From Planctomicrobium sp051465645 (GTDB lineage: Bacteria; Planctomycetota; Planctomycetia; Planctomycetales; Planctomycetaceae): a stretch of 64,000 bases of DNA. The stretch covers positions 2,666,001-2,730,000 of the forward strand of contig NZ_CP195790.1 in assembly GCF_051465645.1 (NCBI RefSeq), in the 5' to 3' direction. The notes beneath the pieces were generated by a model that was not told the origin of the DNA, did not search any database, and was given only the letters and a program-made list of their open reading frames with translations. The translations under genes were made by a program, and so were the position numbers. This document shows, in pieces, positions 18,119 to 26,912 of this stretch (position 1 is the stretch's first letter; each line of letters starts with the position of its first letter).

Positions 18119-19486
18119 ATGTATCGGCAGCTCACTCCGCTTCTGATCGGCTGTGCTTTTTTCGTGCTGACTCCTGCAGCACATGCTCAATTCAATAATG
18201 GCAACAATTCCAATAATGGGAACAATGCGGCAGGCGTCATTGTGAACGCTCAAGGCGTCGTGTCATTACGCGAGGAACGCCCGCTCTCCGCTGCCAACCT
18301 GAAGAAACTGGTCGACCGATATGCTGCTGACCATCTCTCCAGAGCGATAACCGAGCCGACTGAAGAACGGGTTGTCAGTCTCAATGCCTTATCAGCAGCG
18401 ATTCGAACCCACCTTGATCAACAGAAGCCGTTGCCTGTTGAAGTGATGTATCTCGCAGGGCTGCAACGTCTGGATACGATCGTCTTCGACACTGAACGCA
18501 AAGACATTTACCTCGCAGGTCCTGCTGATGCATTTGCACCTGACGGGACAGGCAGAATGATCGGGCGGACTAGTGGTCGTCCGGTGATGCGACTCGATGA
18601 TCTGATTACCGCATTGCGATGCGAAGGATTGTCAGAAGGCTCCATCGGGTGTTCGATCGACCCTCAGAATGAGAATCTCGCCCGACTGCAGGAGTACCTG
18701 CGAACCAGTTCTGGCCCGAGCCGTTCGGCACAAGTACAACAACGATTTCATACGATGGCAACGATTCTGGGACCTCAGGCAATCTCAGTCTGGGGAGTGC
18801 CTCCGGATTCGCATTTCGCAGCCGGGCTGGTTGAGGCTGATCTCCGGATGAAGGCGATCGCGTTGGGGATCAATTCTGCTGGTGTCCCCGGCATTCGCAG
18901 TCACCTTTCACTGTTACGTCCTCAAGGGAACAGTCTGCAGCGCTGGTGGTTCGTTCCCATGTACGACCCGTTGGAAACAAATCAGGAGCAGACGCTATTC
19001 CGCCTGTCTGGTCAACGCGCGAAGGTGCTTGCTCAAGAAGAATTCTCGGACATCAAAGGGCAGCGGACGAATGCTGCGATCACACGTCAGAGTACCGAGA
19101 AGTTTGCGATGCTCTTCACAGAGCACTTTCAGGACCTTGCCAATAAGTCACCGACATTCGGCGAACTTCAAAATCTTTATGATGCCGCAGTTTGTGCGAC
19201 GCTGCTCGTTCAGAATGCCCCACGCCTGGGAATGGAGGATCAGTTAGAAACACTCCGAAAAGACGAGCGCCTCCAACTCTCCACATATCCAGTCCCGCGA
19301 ATCATGCCATCCGTCTCAACATTTCGGACAGCAGGCGCTGGAACCGTACTGGGACTCGTCGGCGGAGTGACAATGGACCTGAACTCTGTTGTTCGATCAA
19401 CAAAAACCAGCAACACTCCCGACGTCCAGCACTTCCGTGGGCACGCAGAGCAATCCAACTTGTTTAGCGACAAGAACCCAAAATAG
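18119..19486 (+). CDS. secreted protein of unknown function (possibly DUF1598)
   Basis: 455 residues. The ATG at 18119 follows a strong GAGGAGA ribosome-binding site, and a clear signal peptide ends in PAAHAQ. The mature protein opens with an Asn-rich stretch, then a globular region. Segments around residues 220-290 (ISVWGVPPDSHFAAGLVEAD, LGINSAGVPGIRSHLSLL) recall the Planctomycetes family DUF1598, which is a tentative match. There are no catalytic motifs or membrane segments after the signal. The gene is monocistronic and converges on the 1125-residue membrane protein gene. An in-frame extension upstream to 18038 is rejected because it precedes the signal peptide. Confidence 0.75.
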   Translation: MYRQLTPLLIGCAFFVLTPAAHAQFNNGNNSNNGNNAAGVIVNAQGVVSLREERPLSAANLKKLVDRYAADHLSRAITEPTEERVVSLNALSAAIRTHLDQQKPLPVEVMYLAGLQRLDTIVFDTERKDIYLAGPADAFAPDGTGRMIGRTSGRPVMRLDDLITALRCEGLSEGSIGCSIDPQNENLARLQEYLRTSSGPSRSAQVQQRFHTMATILGPQAISVWGVPPDSHFAAGLVEADLRMKAIALGINSAGVPGIRSHLSLLRPQGNSLQRWWFVPMYDPLETNQEQTLFRLSGQRAKVLAQEEFSDIKGQRTNAAITRQSTEKFAMLFTEHFQDLANKSPTFGELQNLYDAAVCATLLVQNAPRLGMEDQLETLRKDERLQLSTYPVPRIMPSVSTFRTAGAGTVLGLVGGVTMDLNSVVRSTKTSNTPDVQHFRGHAEQSNLFSDKNPK

Positions 19487-19579
19487 ATTTCTGAAACCGT
19501 CACGTGAATTCATCACGCTGACCGACCGGGACACGGTCCGAAAGATTTCAGGTTGGCAGAGAAGAGTGCATCCGCGGTC

Positions 19580-22500
19580 CTACGTCGCCGTTGGAGCCAC
19601 TGGATCTTGAGCAACTCCCAGCCGATTTTGTTCGGTGCGTGACTCAGGAGTGGGGTCTTTGCTCCACAAACCCACCCAGGTTTCCCACGTGTATGCAGGG
19701 TGCAGACGCAGGTCTCCTGGCCCGTTGAACAGGTCGACTCGAGATCGCTGCAGCAATCCGGAGAGTGCTGCATAAATGTGATGCTGTACTTCCGTTGGCA
19801 ATGGATCGACTAATGGAGCAGGGTCCATACTCGCGAGCAATTTATTGTCGTGATATTCCCACGTCAGACGAGCCATCTGCTCAGGAGCGTCGCGATTGCA
19901 GATCTCGACATCGATTCGATTGGTTGCCGCTCGAACGGAACTGATTTCCCAGTGCACAGGGGTGAATTCGTGTGCCTCTTCAAACAGATGCAGGAGTTCG
20001 CGTTCAACGAAGTGCCGTACAGATTCCTCTGCGTGAATCACGGCTCCCCATTTTCTCAATACCCAACTGTGGTCAACATGGCTGACCTTACTGGATTCCC
20101 GGCGCAATGCTGAAAACGCTTTGGGAAGAGTTCCTGAATGGAACCCCGGCCTCAGCAATTGCAGCATCGATTCCCCGTGATCTCCGACGATGGCACGTTC
20201 CAGACGTGGCCTGCGGTTTGCAGCGTAGAGGCGCCAGTTTTCTTTCAATTCCCAGACAAGGAAGCCGAAGACACCGGGAATGAGCCAGATACAAGTCCAG
20301 ACAATTGTGTTTGCCTGAGCAACACCAAGATATGGCGTCAGTTCCCGGACAAGGATCGGGCCAGTCGGGAGAATGACCTTGTGAGAGACGGTCACAACCG
20401 GGAAGTGCTTGATCGGGTTGATCTGGGGTTCAACCAGAAGTGTGAAGACAAACACAACAATGTATGAAACCAGAAACCAGACGACACCCGCTGCCAGCTT
20501 GATGGCATGCGAGATCGGATTATCGCCGGCACGGAATCTCAAAAACTCATCGACCATATAGACGAAGCGTTCCAGATTCACCATCAGACTGTCGAACAGA
20601 TCCGCAATCGCCTGAATCACGGCGGAGAAGATATTGTTCTTCAGTTCATTCCATGCCCTCATCAGGAAATCGCTGGAGAGCTCAGAGACATACCGCCCGA
20701 TGGGCGACGTCAGGAAAAGAGCAGTTCCCAGATAGAGCTCAAGGATCAGTCGGCCACTCCAGCGATACCCCATAAAATAGGCCGGAAGCCACATCAGAAA
20801 AAGACAGACTGCCGGATCGAGGAGATAGTCCCGAAAGATGCGGAACCCGCGGCTCTTCAGGATCTGCTGGAAGTATTCTGAATGCAGCACTTTCGATGGA
20901 AACTCAATGAAAATGCTGTGAATTGCCTGCCATAATCGACTGAGGACCATCCGGTTCCATTGGCGGAACGCCGGTTTCTGAATGAGCAGAGAGATCCACG
21001 TCCCCAGGATCAAAACTCCGGCGATTAACTGGAAGCTGGGACCAACCGACGCCGCCGCTGCTTCTGCATGGGCGTGAGCAGTCAGGTGTGCCGGATCAAT
21101 CGATGCAAGTTCTGAGACGTCGGGAAGCACCGGCGCGATCTCCGCGATGACCTCGCCTGAAGCATCTCCCCCTTCATCCAAAAGAATCGCTTCCGGGATC
21201 GATTGCTCAGTACCGGAGCCCGCAGCAGTGGAAGACGACTGCAGGCCGGCATCATGTGCTCCATGCCCATCAGTGAACGATGCAATGACGTGTTCGAAGA
21301 ACACGATTGCAAGATAGGCACCGCCAAACGGAATAAACAAATGTTGCGTCAGGAATCGTCCTGAAGGTGTCCCAAAAAAGAGCGAACTGAGTGTTTGTGG
21401 CCAGCGCTGGTAAATCGCGCCTGGGCGATAGACCCCATCTAACACTGCATCAAACTTGCGGTCGGCCCGTAAGAGACCATCACCGAAAATGACTTCCCGG
21501 AATCGTGTCACATCCGGGAGTTTCAGTTGGTTTCGCGAAAGTGTGTCTCGAAGATCAGAGATGCTGAAGTAACTTTTCTCGACCACACGATCGAGAAGTT
21601 CTTCCACAATTTTACGTCGCGCAACCTGCTCCGGGATATTCTCAGGAACAAGCCCGACAGAATCAAAGACATCGGTAATGATGTTTCGAATACGGTTTCG
21701 CGAACGATGCTCCACACGCGGTGACGCGCTGTTCAACAGATTGAGCAATCGTGAGCGTTCAACCGCATCGATACGTGCGACCGAAATTCGACGACGAATC
21801 GTTTTCAAGTGACGCAGCGTCAGAGCGTCCTGCATCAACGGCAGTGGACGACGGATCGGATGCCGCCCGAAAGTTCGAATCCAGTCGATCAGGTCCAGTT
21901 TAAAGACACCACGTTCCTGTTCGAGACAGACTTTCTGTAGATCGTAAAGCAGACGTGCCTCGTTGGACCAGTACCCTTGGGAAGCAGGTTCCAGCAACGG
22001 CTTGAGTGCTTCAGTCCATTGCTGAACTTCCTCCAGTGGCAACTCCAGAACCGCCTGTAATCGCTGAGCAAGATGGCCCAATTCGGCGAGCGCATCTTCA
22101 TATGAAGACTCAACATGCTCGGCGGGCGCTCTTCGCGACAGCTTCATGTGCGAGAGCGTGGCTTTCACACTGTTTCCCGCAGCGGCAGCACGTTCCGCTT
22201 TTGCTTGCAGGATTCGCAGTTGTGCCAGCGTCAATGTACTCTTGGAGCGGCCGTCTGAATGCAGAGTGTGAACGACAACTTCTTGCGTTGCTTCCTGATC
22301 CGCAATAAACAATTTCGTCAACGGGCGAAGTTGCTCAAATCGAGAGAAGTGATCGAAGTCCTGTTGAATGATTTCGTCAACGATGTCCCAGTCACGCAGG
22401 GCAGGGAAGTGCAGGCGCACTTCATGAGGGGCGAAATACCTGAGTTCAAGATATGTGGCAACGAACTCGATGTAGACGTCCAGATCCGTCGGAGATGGAA

Positions 22501-22957
22501 ACAGGTAGTCATCCTTTAACAGGATGTCTCGAATTTCCGAGAACTCAATATCGCCGAGTTGTTGCTTGCGCAGCTGAGCGACTTCCTCGTCGAGCTGTCT
22601 GCGAACAACAAGGTTCTCAAGCTCGATATGGATCGTCTCGTGGAATGTCCGCCGGTGATAACTCGCTCCAAGACGGGCAAGTTCTTTCTCAGTGCGGCTT
22701 TCTTCTTCCGGTCGGGGAAGAAGAATCACCAGTCGAGGCAGATCGCTGTTGGGAGCGACATCGAGTTCGCTCAACTCAACAAACATCAACAGCCTGTCGC
22801 GCTCGATCGTGTAGCTGAACTCATGTGGAACCAGAAGGCTTAACCCCTGAAGATTCCGATCCATGCGAATAACACGACGCAGAATTCGCGGTTCCACCAG
22901 ATAGACTGCTGGTTCCACGGATTGAAGAATCTGCTGCAGTTGTTGAACCGTTTCCAA
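19580..22957 (-). CDS. large unknown multi-pass membrane protein
   Basis: A 1125-residue protein with no recognised family. Residues 1-520 are soluble, charged and mostly helical, with leucine-rich coiled stretches near 110-140 and 290-340. Hydrophobic segments are seen near 538-560, 640-662, 715-735, 738-756, 820-843 and 882-902. A His/Ala/Asp-rich loop (~560-640, containing HAHAEAAAA) falls between the first two. The last 200 residues are soluble again. The layout suggests two cytoplasmic domains joined by a six-helix membrane core. It stands alone, divergent from tsaB. The 320 bases between their starts hold no other gene. Confidence 0.75.
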   Translation of the reverse strand: METVQQLQQILQSVEPAVYLVEPRILRRVIRMDRNLQGLSLLVPHEFSYTIERDRLLMFVELSELDVAPNSDLPRLVILLPRPEEESRTEKELARLGASYHRRTFHETIHIELENLVVRRQLDEEVAQLRKQQLGDIEFSEIRDILLKDDYLFPSPTDLDVYIEFVATYLELRYFAPHEVRLHFPALRDWDIVDEIIQQDFDHFSRFEQLRPLTKLFIADQEATQEVVVHTLHSDGRSKSTLTLAQLRILQAKAERAAAAGNSVKATLSHMKLSRRAPAEHVESSYEDALAELGHLAQRLQAVLELPLEEVQQWTEALKPLLEPASQGYWSNEARLLYDLQKVCLEQERGVFKLDLIDWIRTFGRHPIRRPLPLMQDALTLRHLKTIRRRISVARIDAVERSRLLNLLNSASPRVEHRSRNRIRNIITDVFDSVGLVPENIPEQVARRKIVEELLDRVVEKSYFSISDLRDTLSRNQLKLPDVTRFREVIFGDGLLRADRKFDAVLDGVYRPGAIYQRWPQTLSSLFFGTPSGRFLTQHLFIPFGGAYLAIVFFEHVIASFTDGHGAHDAGLQSSSTAAGSGTEQSIPEAILLDEGGDASGEVIAEIAPVLPDVSELASIDPAHLTAHAHAEAAAASVGPSFQLIAGVLILGTWISLLIQKPAFRQWNRMVLSRLWQAIHSIFIEFPSKVLHSEYFQQILKSRGFRIFRDYLLDPAVCLFLMWLPAYFMGYRWSGRLILELYLGTALFLTSPIGRYVSELSSDFLMRAWNELKNNIFSAVIQAIADLFDSLMVNLERFVYMVDEFLRFRAGDNPISHAIKLAAGVVWFLVSYIVVFVFTLLVEPQINPIKHFPVVTVSHKVILPTGPILVRELTPYLGVAQANTIVWTCIWLIPGVFGFLVWELKENWRLYAANRRPRLERAIVGDHGESMLQLLRPGFHSGTLPKAFSALRRESSKVSHVDHSWVLRKWGAVIHAEESVRHFVERELLHLFEEAHEFTPVHWEISSVRAATNRIDVEICNRDAPEQMARLTWEYHDNKLLASMDPAPLVDPLPTEVQHHIYAALSGLLQRSRVDLFNGPGDLRLHPAYTWETWVGLWSKDPTPESRTEQNRLGVAQDPVAPTAT

Positions 22958-23277
22958 GCGAACCTGCCCTCACAGTGATTTCGACTGTATCACGTCGGCA
23001 ATGGCCGATAGAATTGCGAAACATAAACCGCAACCGGAGAGATCTCCAGACCGGAAAATATACCACATCGTTTGAAGTTTCGGGTTTCTCTAGCGATCAG
23101 CAAGTCCAGATTTTTCAACAGAACCCAAGTTCTGAAAATCGACTTCTGAAATGACCTGCGTCCAGCATTGAATGGAACCTGAAAATCCATCAAAACAGTC
23201 GATGACCGAACTGACTCTGCAAATTGTCCTTCAATTCGAAAGCCGCTTGCGCATTTCGTGCTTGTTGATATTTCAAA

Positions 23278-23964
23278 ATGATCGCATTGGGAATCGAGAC
23301 ATCTGGACGTGCCGGCTCAGTGGCGCTGCTGATCGATGGCCTTCCGGCTGGCGAAATTGATCTGACCGCATCAGGGCGTCGGCATGCACGAACTCTCGTC
23401 CCTGAAATCGCGGATTTACTGAAATCACGAGAACTCAAACCCTCCGATATTCAGTTACTCGCGGTCAGCATTGGCCCTGGCAGTTTTACAGGGTTACGAG
23501 TCGGAGTCGCGTGCGCAAAAACTTACGCCTATGCAATGGGATGCCCGTTAATTGGTGTCGATACTTTTCTGGCGGTCGCCACTGCTCAACCGGAATGCGA
23601 CCGTGTCTGGGTGATCGATAATGCGCTGCGTGGCGATGTTTTCGCTGGGGAATATCAAGCCATCAACGGAATCTGGACATGTGTGACCCCCGCAGCTTTG
23701 ATTCCTCTTTCGACATGGCGAGAACAGCTTCGCACTGACCACCTGGTAACAGGTCCCGGCCTGTCGACTTTACGACGCGAGCTGGAAGGTCTCAATCTGG
23801 GGAATGAGGCGTTTCGCGAGCCACACGCCAGAGATATTGTTCAAGTCGGGGCTCAACTGCATGCCGAAGGTCACAGTTCTGATCCTTGGGCTTTGGTGCC
23901 ATTCTACATGCGCCGCAGTGCTGCCGAGGAAAAAGCAGACGAAGCGAGCGCAACCGCTTCCTAA
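23278..23964 (+). CDS. tsaB: tRNA threonylcarbamoyladenosine biosynthesis protein TsaB
   Basis: 228 residues. TsaB pairs with TsaD and TsaE to install threonylcarbamoyl on A37 of tRNAs that read ANN codons. The actin-like ASKHA N-terminus is clear: ALGIETSGRAGSVALL, RRHARTLVPEI, then the hallmark SIGPGSFTGLRVGVACAKTYA and GVDTFLAVA. The length matches the family. No tsaD or tsaE lies nearby. The ATG start follows a T-rich stretch without a strong ribosome-binding site. A small open frame follows in the same direction. Confidence 0.93.
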   Translation: MIALGIETSGRAGSVALLIDGLPAGEIDLTASGRRHARTLVPEIADLLKSRELKPSDIQLLAVSIGPGSFTGLRVGVACAKTYAYAMGCPLIGVDTFLAVATAQPECDRVWVIDNALRGDVFAGEYQAINGIWTCVTPAALIPLSTWREQLRTDHLVTGPGLSTLRRELEGLNLGNEAFREPHARDIVQVGAQLHAEGHSSDPWALVPFYMRRSAAEEKADEASATAS

Positions 23965-24139
23965 TGGATGTGTGCTCCAGTTATTGGTCACATCGCTCAA
24001 CTTCTCCGGACACTGACGCGACAATTTCGCTTCGTCACATGGCCGGGGTGTTCAAGATGAACCTCGAAAGACAGGGACGTCTTCCCTGACCAGTCAGGTG
24101 TCGTTTGAGCGAGAGATCCGCTGGGGCACTTCTGGTTGA

Positions 24140-24466
24140 ATGTGCCTGAAACGCCTGTTCAACCGTGTCTCCATCCAAACGATATCGAAGTCCGCTTCAT
24201 CCATCGCCCGACTGCATGCGCTGTCCGTGATCGTCGATGAAGAACCAAGCTTCGAATCACTCCACGAAACGGATCTGATTGTGGTTCACGCTGCGCGATT
24301 CTCATGGGAACGATCGTTCACCACCCCACGCGAAATCACACATTTCAATTGGAACGACGTCGATGACGTTCAGGATCTCACTCCGATTCCGCGTCCTCGT
24401 TCCGTGCGGAACCCCAAAAGCCTGACCAATTCAACTCAGAAATTGCGTCAGCATATTCCCAACTGA
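24140..24466 (+). CDS. small hypothetical protein
   Basis: A 108-residue frame downstream of tsaB. It is basic, has no membrane segment and shows no known motif. The central SFESLHETDLIVVHAARFSW and the Asp-rich VDDVQDL look protein-like. It ends 45 bases before a strong factor-independent terminator, which argues that a transcript runs through it. It has no clear ribosome-binding site, so it may be non-coding. Confidence 0.4.
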   Translation: MCLKRLFNRVSIQTISKSASSIARLHALSVIVDEEPSFESLHETDLIVVHAARFSWERSFTTPREITHFNWNDVDDVQDLTPIPRPRSVRNPKSLTNSTQKLRQHIPN

Positions 24467-24511
24467 TTGGGCTTCCTGAAATTGCCTGCTCATTCAACTC
24501 GATCATGCGTC

Positions 24512-24541
24512 TCCCTCTGGTTGTTCACCAGAGGGATTTTT
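24512..24541 (+). terminator. factor-independent terminator
   Basis: A perfect 10-bp stem (24512-24521 with 24527-24536) around TGTTC is followed at once by TTTTT. It ends the tsaB transcript. Confidence 0.88.
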
Positions 24542-24574
24542 GCATTCGTGATCCGACTCCGTCTCTGAAGAAAC

Positions 24575-25117
24575 TTAACGCGACTCAAGCTCACTGGACT
24601 CAGGAAAGACCACTTCAAGGCTGGGAAATTTCCTCTTCATAAATTTCAGTGCCAGCCATGTATGGCAATGCTCGACTCTCGGATTCTTGTGCGTGGGGCA
24701 ATTACATCCCAGATAGACGTCTTGAGCGATTGCCAGATCTGCGAGCTTCCTGAACTCTGCCTTGTCCTCTTGATATCGCTCCTCCAGCAGATTGACGTAG
24801 GCGTCGTGAAACTGCTTCCAGCCTGCGTCTGAGGTGTCCTCAAGAAACGTCTCAACGATCTCTTCTGTTGGGCGAAGAAGATGCTTTGTTCTCCAACGGG
24901 TGTCCTGGCGAATTCCTTCTGGAAGTGGCCCCGCATTTTCCGGACGTCGACGGTACATCGTATATCGGGAAAGCATTCTGGCCTCGAATCTCTCGTTCCA
25001 CAGGTGATGGCAGTCTCTTAAACCGGAATCACCTGTTCTGCGATCTGTACTGTGATCTTTACTACGGTTCGGATGACACCACTTGATTCTACCCAGCTTA
25101 TAAAACTTTGCAGGCAT
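24575..25117 (-). CDS. DUF488/DUF4326-like Cys-rich small protein (uncertain start)
   Basis: Up to 180 residues. The C-terminal half is distinctive: VYLGCNCP, then VEHCHTWLALKFMKRKFP. Cysteines and His are placed like the metal- or substrate-contacting CxCxxxxxCH segment of small DUF488/DUF4326-type proteins. The middle LPEGIRQDTRWRTKHLLRPTEEI is also well formed. The first ~45 residues are Cys/His/Arg-rich without order, so the real start may be the ATG near 24976 (MLSRYTM). The function is unknown. It converges on the terminator at 24512. Confidence 0.55.
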   Translation of the reverse strand: MPAKFYKLGRIKWCHPNRSKDHSTDRRTGDSGLRDCHHLWNERFEARMLSRYTMYRRRPENAGPLPEGIRQDTRWRTKHLLRPTEEIVETFLEDTSDAGWKQFHDAYVNLLEERYQEDKAEFRKLADLAIAQDVYLGCNCPTHKNPRVEHCHTWLALKFMKRKFPSLEVVFPESSELESR

Positions 25118-25318
25118 TTCTGAAAATCAAAACATTCTTCCTAAGAAATTGAACAGCTCCGCGAATACCCCAATAAGAGAGTCGTTGTTCCCCACTGAGA
25201 GTTGGTCTCAGAGCTTTTGAGACTGCGGTCTCTGCAAGGGATCAAGCTTTCTTCGAAACCATGAGTCACGTTTTGCAGAGATGAAACAGTTCCGCTGTTT
25301 TTCAATCAGGAGAGTGAG

Positions 25319-26131
25319 ATGTTACGTAAGGTCGCCTTTGGAGTTCTGGCAATGACCACTCTCGGGGGATTTGTTCTGGGCACGGACATGTTCAGCTACC
25401 TGAGAACTGGTCTCGGATCCGTTCGAAGTCAACTTCGGGCTGAAGTTCCGATCGAGTTCGAAATCGAACGGGCGAAACAGGAAGTCGAACGACTGCTGCC
25501 TCAGGTGCGAAAATCAATGCATCTGATTGCGGAGGAACAGGTTGAGGTCGCCCAGCTGCAGACATCAATTGCTAGGAAAGAAACGCAGCTGAACGGCCAG
25601 GAGAGTGCCATTCTCACCATGCGGAACGATCTCAAAAAGGACGATTCCACCTTCCGATATGCTGGACATCGCTATTCACGAAAAGATGTCGAGCGGGATC
25701 TCTCCGAGCGGTTCAATCGATACAAAATTGCCGAAGAAACGGTCAAACGCGAGCAACAGGTTCTAGCGGCCAAGCTCACAGCGCTGACAGCAAATCGTGA
25801 GACACTGGAAGGCATGCTGTCTCAGAAGAAAACACTGGAAGCTGAGCTCGCGCGACTCGAAGCACGAGTGAGGACTGTCGCCGCTCGAAAGGAAATCAAC
25901 GGGTTGCAGGTCGACAGCTCGCAGCTGACCAAAGTGAAGTCGTTGATCGCATCCATCGAAAAACGCCTTGATATCGAAGATGCAGTTCTTGCAGCAGAAG
26001 GCGATCTGAATGGGCTGATTCCAGTTGATCAGGAGGACGCTGCAGAAGAAAATGAAGATGTTGCCTCCGCTGTTGATCTGTACTTCAAACGCGGGGCAGA
26101 GGAGCGTCAAATTGAGCAGGTGGATTTTTGA
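25319..26131 (+). CDS. secreted or membrane-anchored coiled-coil protein
   Basis: 270 residues with a strong CAGGAGAGTGAG ribosome-binding site just before the ATG. A short hydrophobic N-terminus (LRKVAFGVLAMTTLGGFVLG) acts as a signal or anchor. From about residue 45 to 225 the protein is one long heptad-rich helix (AKQEVERLLPQVRKSMHLI, KTLEAELARLEARVRTVAA), and the end is acidic. The fold resembles PspA-like or SMC-like rods without any catalytic site. It is the first gene of a row with an FHA-like protein, a kinase and a membrane protein, so a structural role for a signalling complex is possible. Confidence 0.75.
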   Translation: MLRKVAFGVLAMTTLGGFVLGTDMFSYLRTGLGSVRSQLRAEVPIEFEIERAKQEVERLLPQVRKSMHLIAEEQVEVAQLQTSIARKETQLNGQESAILTMRNDLKKDDSTFRYAGHRYSRKDVERDLSERFNRYKIAEETVKREQQVLAAKLTALTANRETLEGMLSQKKTLEAELARLEARVRTVAARKEINGLQVDSSQLTKVKSLIASIEKRLDIEDAVLAAEGDLNGLIPVDQEDAAEENEDVASAVDLYFKRGAEERQIEQVDF

Positions 26132-26187
26132 TCTGCTGACGAATTCGACAGCGGACCGATTTCACCACCGCAGCAGGTTGCCTGCGA

Positions 26188-26814
26188 ATGACCAAATACA
26201 GTCCCACCATCGACATCCATTCCACACCGGGATGCCGGTTATGGATCGATGGTGTTGGCTGCTGGCTCCTTTGGTTTCGCAAGTCACTCACATTTGGCAG
26301 CGTGGGAGCGAATTCGGTCGATTATCGGGTTCGCTTTCCAGCCAACCTGAGAACCAGGCACTTGATCTGGGCTCGGGAAGAAGACCACGATTGGCTCACC
26401 CCTTGGGGAGAATGTCGGGTCAATCAGCAACAGATCAGCAATAGAACCGGGGTGAACACCGGAGACATTGTACATCTGGGGAACGCATTGAAGCTGGAAT
26501 GGTGTCGCCCTTCGCCGCTTTGCGCCTCGGTTCGACTTTCACTGTCGCCACTTCGCTCAATTGACAGCCTGGATGGCATCATCCTCTTTGATCAGATCTG
26601 TTTAATCGGCCCGGGAAAGAACCAGCATATCGAGTGTCCTCAATGGGAATCTGATTGGATTCTGTTCAGTCAGGACGGAAAGCTGTGCGGGAAGAATTCC
26701 GAGACTGACGAAGTCGTGCGAATTTCACCAAAGCAACCGTACTATGCCGGGGATTGGAGATTTCTGCTGGAGCCAATTCCGGAAAGTGAACAGGAACTTT
26801 CAGATTTGGAATGA
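26188..26814 (+). CDS. FHA-like domain protein
   Basis: 208 residues. The segments RLWIDGVGCWLL, LTFGSVGANSVDYRVR, HLIWAREEDHDWL and VNTGDIVHLGNALKLEW give the strand-loop order of an FHA beta-sandwich. The usual GR...S/RxxH...NG motif is weak, so phosphopeptide binding is uncertain. A second half (~115-200) repeats a similar pattern (ILFDQICLIGPGKNQHIEC, WILFSQDGKLCGKN) and may be a second FHA-like copy. It lies 56 bases after the coiled-coil gene and about 100 bases before a Ser/Thr kinase whose products it could bind. Confidence 0.6.
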   Translation: MTKYSPTIDIHSTPGCRLWIDGVGCWLLWFRKSLTFGSVGANSVDYRVRFPANLRTRHLIWAREEDHDWLTPWGECRVNQQQISNRTGVNTGDIVHLGNALKLEWCRPSPLCASVRLSLSPLRSIDSLDGIILFDQICLIGPGKNQHIECPQWESDWILFSQDGKLCGKNSETDEVVRISPKQPYYAGDWRFLLEPIPESEQELSDLE

Positions 26815-26912
26815 AATTTTAAGCCGCAGTCCTCGCTGGCCCGTTCTTCACTCCGGCTGATCTCCACAACGTCTATTGCCATTTCCATTTGAAATCACCT
26901 GAGGAGCATTGC

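Noticed and set aside
22006..22843. Plus-strand frames of 94-121 codons
   Set aside because: They are antisense to the coherent 1125-residue membrane protein and show no independent coding signal.
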